Assembly (NCBI GenBank): GCA_900770845.1
Contig: CAAGLS010000170.1
Span: 1-8,724 of the forward strand
From: an uncultured Prevotella sp.
Lineage (GTDB): Bacteria > Bacteroidota > Bacteroidia > Bacteroidales > Bacteroidaceae
Reading direction: 5' to 3'
DNA length: 8,724 bases
This document shows positions 6,550 to 8,724 of this stretch, piece by piece. Numbering within the stretch: the stretch's first letter is position 1; each line of letters begins with the position of its first letter. The translations under genes and the position numbers were made by a program. The notes beneath the pieces are model-generated. The model was given only the letters and a program-made list of their open reading frames with translations, was not told where the DNA came from and did no database searches.

Positions 6550-7899
6550 ATGTCGAACCAGATAGACATGCTCCACGGGCCGCTGGCGGGCAAGCTGCTG
6601 AGATACGCGCTTCCCTTTGCGGCCTGTGGCATTTTGCAACAACTCTTCAACTCGGTCGATGTGGCCGTCGTGGGCCGCTTCGCCAGCAGTGAGGCCTTGG
6701 CCGCGGTGGGTGCCAACACGTTTCTCATCAACTTGATGATCAACCTGTTCATCGGCATCTCCATTGGGGCCAACGCCGTCATCGCCAACCGCATAGGCCG
6801 CCGCGACGACAAGGGCATAGCCCGCGCCGTGAGCACCACCATGCTGCTCTCGCTCATCAGCGGCTCGGTGCTCTTGGTGGTGGGGCTGGCCATAGCCCGG
6901 CCGGTGCTACAGCTCATGGAGACGCCGCCCAACGTGATTGACGACGCCGTGCTCTATCTGCGCATCTACTTCTTGGGCGCACCCTTCTTCCTGGTCTACA
7001 ATTTCGGCGCTTCTGTGCTGCGCAGCAAGGGCGACACGCGCCGGCCGCTCTACATCCTGTTGGTGGCAGGGACCATCAACACCCTCCTCAACCTGTTTTT
7101 TGTCATCGTATGCCACATGAGCGTTGCGGGAGTGGCCATCGCCACGGCCATCAGCAACGTCTATTGCGCCTGCGCGGTGGTCCACATCCTGCGCCACGAG
7201 CCGGGAGCGTTCCAGCTCCACCCCCGCCACCTGAGGCTCCACGCGAGCGAGTGCCGCGACATTCTGCGGATAGGCATTCCCGCGGGGCTGCAGGGCTTGG
7301 TGTTCTCTTTCAGCAATGTGTTTGTGCAGTGGGCCATCAATGGCTATGGCAGTGCGGCCATAGCCGGCTCCTCGGTGGCCCAGACCTTCGAGGCCTACTG
7401 CTATTTCCTCATCGCCGCGTTTGGCGGCGCGGCCACCACCTTCATCGGACAGTGCTACGGTGCGGGCAACGCCAGGCGCTGCCGCCGCGTCTACTGGCAG
7501 TGCATGGCCTTGGCGTTCTCGTTCTGCCTCGTGGCCAACTGGCTCTTCTATTGGCAATGGCAGCCGCTGCTCGGCCTCTTCACCGAGGACAAGGCCGTGG
7601 AGCGCTTCGCCTACGTGCGCATGGGGTGCGTGCTGGTTTTCCAGTCCATCGCCAGCAGCTACGAGATCTCGGCCTCGGCGATGCGCGGCTTCGGCAAGTC
7701 CACCTTCCCCGCCGTGCTCACCGTCTTCGGCACGTGCGTTCTGCGCTTGGTGTGGATCTTCGCCGTTTGCCCCTTCGTCCCGGGCTACGACGTGCTGCTC
7801 TATGTCTATCCTCTCTCGTGGGTCATCACGGGCATCCTGGTCTGCACCGCCTACGCCGTGACGAGCCGCAAGGCATGGCGACTCATCGAGGAGCCATAG
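6550..7899 (+). CDS. MATE-family multidrug efflux transporter
   Basis: 449 residues with about 12 membrane helices, the normal size and topology for MATE exporters, which use a Na+ or H+ gradient to expel cationic drugs, toxins or metabolites across the inner membrane. The N-terminal repeat has the family motif around FNSVDVAVVGRF (33-44). The loop between helices 4 and 5 has the conserved FGASVLRSKGDTRRP (152-166). The two-fold repeat is visible in the second half (IPAGLQGLVFSFSNVFVQ and IGQCYGAGN). An in-frame TGA at 6535 fixes the start region, and the ATG at 6550 is the first available. There is no Shine-Dalgarno and no clear TAnnTTTG in the 100-base gap behind it, so expression may depend on read-through from upstream or on an unrecognised promoter. 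It resembles the MepA/DinF-like branch more than NorM, but the subfamily is not certain and the substrate is unknown. Confidence 0.92.
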   Translation: MSNQIDMLHGPLAGKLLRYALPFAACGILQQLFNSVDVAVVGRFASSEALAAVGANTFLINLMINLFIGISIGANAVIANRIGRRDDKGIARAVSTTMLLSLISGSVLLVVGLAIARPVLQLMETPPNVIDDAVLYLRIYFLGAPFFLVYNFGASVLRSKGDTRRPLYILLVAGTINTLLNLFFVIVCHMSVAGVAIATAISNVYCACAVVHILRHEPGAFQLHPRHLRLHASECRDILRIGIPAGLQGLVFSFSNVFVQWAINGYGSAAIAGSSVAQTFEAYCYFLIAAFGGAATTFIGQCYGAGNARRCRRVYWQCMALAFSFCLVANWLFYWQWQPLLGLFTEDKAVERFAYVRMGCVLVFQSIASSYEISASAMRGFGKSTFPAVLTVFGTCVLRLVWIFAVCPFVPGYDVLLYVYPLSWVITGILVCTAYAVTSRKAWRLIEEP

Positions 7900-8030
7900 C
7901 CGCCCGCTCCGCCAACCGGCGGCGGCGAACAAGGCTGCGCCCCACAGGCCGCGCCGCAACGCCCAACCATCCTCGCACTGTCAACATGGGAAACCGCCAC
8001 CAACGCACATTCCACTCATGCGCATTGGCG
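7900..8030. other. Non-coding spacer after the MATE gene
   Basis: GC-rich spacer without a supportable gene. ccgcc/ggcgg (7909-7913 and 7918-7922) forms a short hairpin with a 4-base loop just after the stop codon but lacks a T-run. tgcgc/gcgca (8019-8023 and 8028-8032) forms another small perfect hairpin next to the A-run of the minus-strand terminator. I see nothing else here. Confidence 0.5.
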
Positions 8031-8051
8031 CAAAAAAAGAGTGAAACTCTT
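8031..8051 (-). terminator. Minus-strand intrinsic terminator of the candidate small RNA
   Basis: On the minus strand, aagagt and actctt (8046-8051 and 8037-8042) pair over 6 bp with a 3-base loop and run straight into a T-tract (complement of the A-run 8032-8038). This is a compact but standard rho-independent arrangement. An alternative 5-bp hairpin, actct/agagt, lies just upstream and could compete. Confidence 0.65.
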
Positions 8052-8260
8052 CACAGAGTCCCACCCAGGGTAATACATTAAAAAAAGATATACATGATTA
8101 TTTAATGAACAGAAATGTCGTGCATCGCGGCCGGACAAGCACGACTGCCTACCCGACACCTAAAATTCAAAAGACGACGAAACGGCGACGGCTCAAACGC
8201 CGCCAGCGCTCGCTCTATTCGTTGGTTTTCCACAATTCTGATTATCCCTTGAACTTTGGT
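8032..8260 (-). ncRNA. Candidate structured small RNA of about 230 nt, family unknown
   Basis: A complete transcription unit appears on the minus strand: a perfect TAnnTTTG promoter (8265-8272), then about 230 nt with no ATG-initiated reading frame of useful length, then a hairpin with a T-run. Inside, four inverted repeats are nested or follow in order: a closing stem of agggataat (complement of 8241-8249) with attaccct (complement of 8067-8074) with one bulge; ggcggc/gccgtc (8187-8192 with 8199-8204); a perfect 7-bp stem gtcgtgc/gcacgac (8117-8123 with 8139-8145); and cattaaa/tttaatg (8076-8082 with 8101-8107). I do not recognise tmRNA, RNase P, SRP or tRNA signatures; 6S RNA cannot be excluded. 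A GTG-initiated 43-codon frame (about 8233 down to 8102) is an alternative coding reading, unsupported by any recognised domain. Confidence 0.5.
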
Positions 8261-8264
8261 ACTG

Positions 8265-8294
8265 CAAAGATAGTAATTTTTTCAAAACCACAAA
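8265..8294 (-). promoter_or_regulatory. Strong Bacteroidetes-type promoter reading leftward
   Basis: On the minus strand, TATCTTTG (complement of 8265-8272) matches the -7 consensus and is followed by CA, the commonest extension. TTTG (complement of 8291-8294) sits 18 bases upstream as the -33 element, close to the usual 19-21. The expected start is about 8258-8261. It points into DNA with no protein gene, which is the main reason to propose an RNA gene there. Confidence 0.7.
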
Positions 8295-8345
8295 AGAAAA
8301 CACCCATTTATTTTATCGGAATGTCCATATTTCTTTGGTTTGGCT
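8273..8345. other. AT-rich stretch between the promoter and the 22-bp repeats
   Basis: A markedly AT-rich segment with T-runs and A-runs (for example around 8277-8284 and 8291-8300) contrasting with the GC-rich genes. Part of it is the upstream portion of the leftward promoter. Next to regular repeats such a stretch can also be a DNA-unwinding region, but nothing in the sequence demonstrates that here. Confidence 0.4.
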
Positions 8346-8391
8346 CCTACAGACTATGAGAAACTACACCCCAACCGCCTACCCATCTTCT

Positions 8392-8471
8392 GTGGCAATT
8401 GTCACGGAATATCGTGTCAGTTGTCACGATATACTGTGGCAGTTGTCACGGTATACTGTGGCAGTTGTCAC
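8392..8471. repeat. Four iteron-like 14-bp dyads at an exact 22-bp period
   Basis: Copies start at 8392, 8414, 8436 and 8458, exactly 22 bp apart. They read GTGGCAATTGTCAC, GTGTCAGTTGTCAC, GTGGCAGTTGTCAC and GTGGCAGTTGTCAC. Each is an imperfect palindrome of form GTGnCAnnTGnCAC, best in the first copy (central CAATTG). The 8-bp spacers are also related (ggaatatc, gatatact, ggtatact). Twenty-two bp is about two helical turns, so a dimeric protein bound at each dyad would stack on one DNA face. The arrangement is that of replication iterons or a multi-site operator. The unit is too short for a CRISPR repeat-spacer array. Confidence 0.85.
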
Positions 8472-8551
8472 ACATCAGCAAGGAGCAAGTTTTGGCACAG
8501 CGGATATTTTCCGTGGAATGGTAAGTTTATATGTAAAGGGGAAGGAAAATG

Positions 8552-8677
8552 GTCATGCCCAGGCTTACGCTCCTACCGGAGCTATGGTTCTGAAGTGACG
8601 GAGTAGCCTTACGAGCAAGCTCGACGTCTATCCCGTCACTTCAGAACCACACCTTTGGTGGCAAGCCTGCCCATGAC
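8552..8677. repeat. Nested inverted repeat folding as a cloverleaf-like four-way junction
   Basis: Outer stem: 8552-8566 with 8663-8677, 13 of 15 pairs, the two adjacent mismatches being internal. Inside it are three hairpins in order: gctcc/ggagc (8569-8573, 8578-8582) with a 4-base loop; a long hairpin with a perfect 16-bp stem ggttctgaagtgacgg (8586-8601) against 8633-8648, capped by an inner cgag/ctcg stem (8612-8623); and cacc/ggtg (8650-8653, 8657-8660). Junction linkers are only 1-3 bases, which gives a compact cloverleaf. Either strand could be the RNA; the few wobble positions do not decide. It could be a structured RNA, a retron-like or transposon-end structure, a REP-like repeat or a recombination site. 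I cannot name the family. Confidence 0.7.
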
Positions 8678-8690
8678 GAAAATCGCTATC

Positions 8691-8720
8691 GCGTAAAATT
8701 GCGCTTACGCGCATAAAATT
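8691..8720. repeat. Short inverted and direct repeats at the window edge
   Basis: gcgtaa (8691-8696) and ttacgc (8705-8710) are 6-bp inverted repeats with an 8-base loop. gcgtaaaatt (8691-8700) and gcataaaatt (8711-8720) are direct repeats 20 bp apart with one difference. The pattern runs to the end of the window, so its true extent is unknown. Confidence 0.45.
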
Positions 8721-8724
8721 CTAC

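Noticed and set aside
8105..8359. 84-codon plus-strand frame
   Set aside because: It is antisense to the candidate small RNA and its promoter, has a low-complexity Arg/Lys/Thr composition and no recognised domain.
8392..8471. CRISPR array
   Set aside because: The repeat unit is 14 bp with related 8-bp spacers; CRISPR needs longer repeats and unrelated spacers of about 30 bp.
8335..8598. A second 87-codon frame over the same repeats
   Set aside because: It overlaps the other frame across repeats and structured DNA, and has no recognisable domain or translation signal.
8340..8606. Open frame with CGNCH and CGSCH, which look like cytochrome c heme-binding motifs
   Set aside because: Both CxxCH strings come from copies 1 and 4 of the 22-bp DNA repeat (66 bp apart, hence in the same frame). 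The rest has no cytochrome features, signal peptide or normal composition, and it runs into the inverted repeat.
8586..8648. The 16-bp inverted repeat as terminal repeats of a tiny insertion sequence
   Set aside because: Only 31 bases separate the arms and no target-site duplication is evident. It fits better as one helix of the larger nested structure, although a palindromic multicopy repeat remains possible.

Overview
The window looks like chromosomal DNA from a GC-rich member of the Bacteroidales, most likely Prevotella or a close relative. The evidence is as follows. Coding DNA is GC-rich while intergenic DNA is AT-rich. Genes start without Shine-Dalgarno sequences. Several intergenic regions carry the Bacteroidetes -7 promoter element TAnnTTTG. 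The encoded proteins have a Bacteroidetes flavour (an OmpA-type lipoprotein, an 'AHQLGTP' histidine kinase, an MlaE/MlaF pair). The genus is inferred, not proven.

Layout. Positions 67-1611 hold a minus-strand pair encoding an MlaE-type permease and an MlaF-type ATPase (phospholipid ABC transporter), ending in an intrinsic terminator that overlaps the mlaF stop codon. A short divergent intergenic region (about 1612-1726) carries a promoter candidate for each direction. On the plus strand, 1727-5415 is a tight run of four genes: LptB (LPS export ATPase), a second ABC ATPase, a six-helix membrane partner joined to it by an ATGA overlap, and a membrane-bound histidine kinase with no response regulator in view. 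A separate promoter region precedes an OmpA-domain lipoprotein (5568-6449). A strong hairpin and a second dyad separate this from a MATE-family exporter (6550-7899). Most of the window therefore concerns the cell envelope: moving phospholipid and LPS, anchoring the outer membrane to peptidoglycan, exporting small molecules, and sensing.

The last 825 bases (7900-8724) have no convincing protein gene but are highly structured, and this is the most interesting part. They hold: (i) a minus-strand unit of about 230 nt with a perfect TAnnTTTG promoter, internal hairpins, a closing stem and an intrinsic terminator, which is a candidate small RNA; (ii) four copies of a 14-bp imperfect dyad at an exact 22-bp period, resembling iterons or a phased operator array; (iii) a 126-base nested inverted repeat that folds into a cloverleaf-like four-way junction with a 16-bp perfect central stem; (iv) further short repeats running to the window edge. 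Known protein families explain the left 7.9 kb. I could not assign the right-end elements to any family I recognise.
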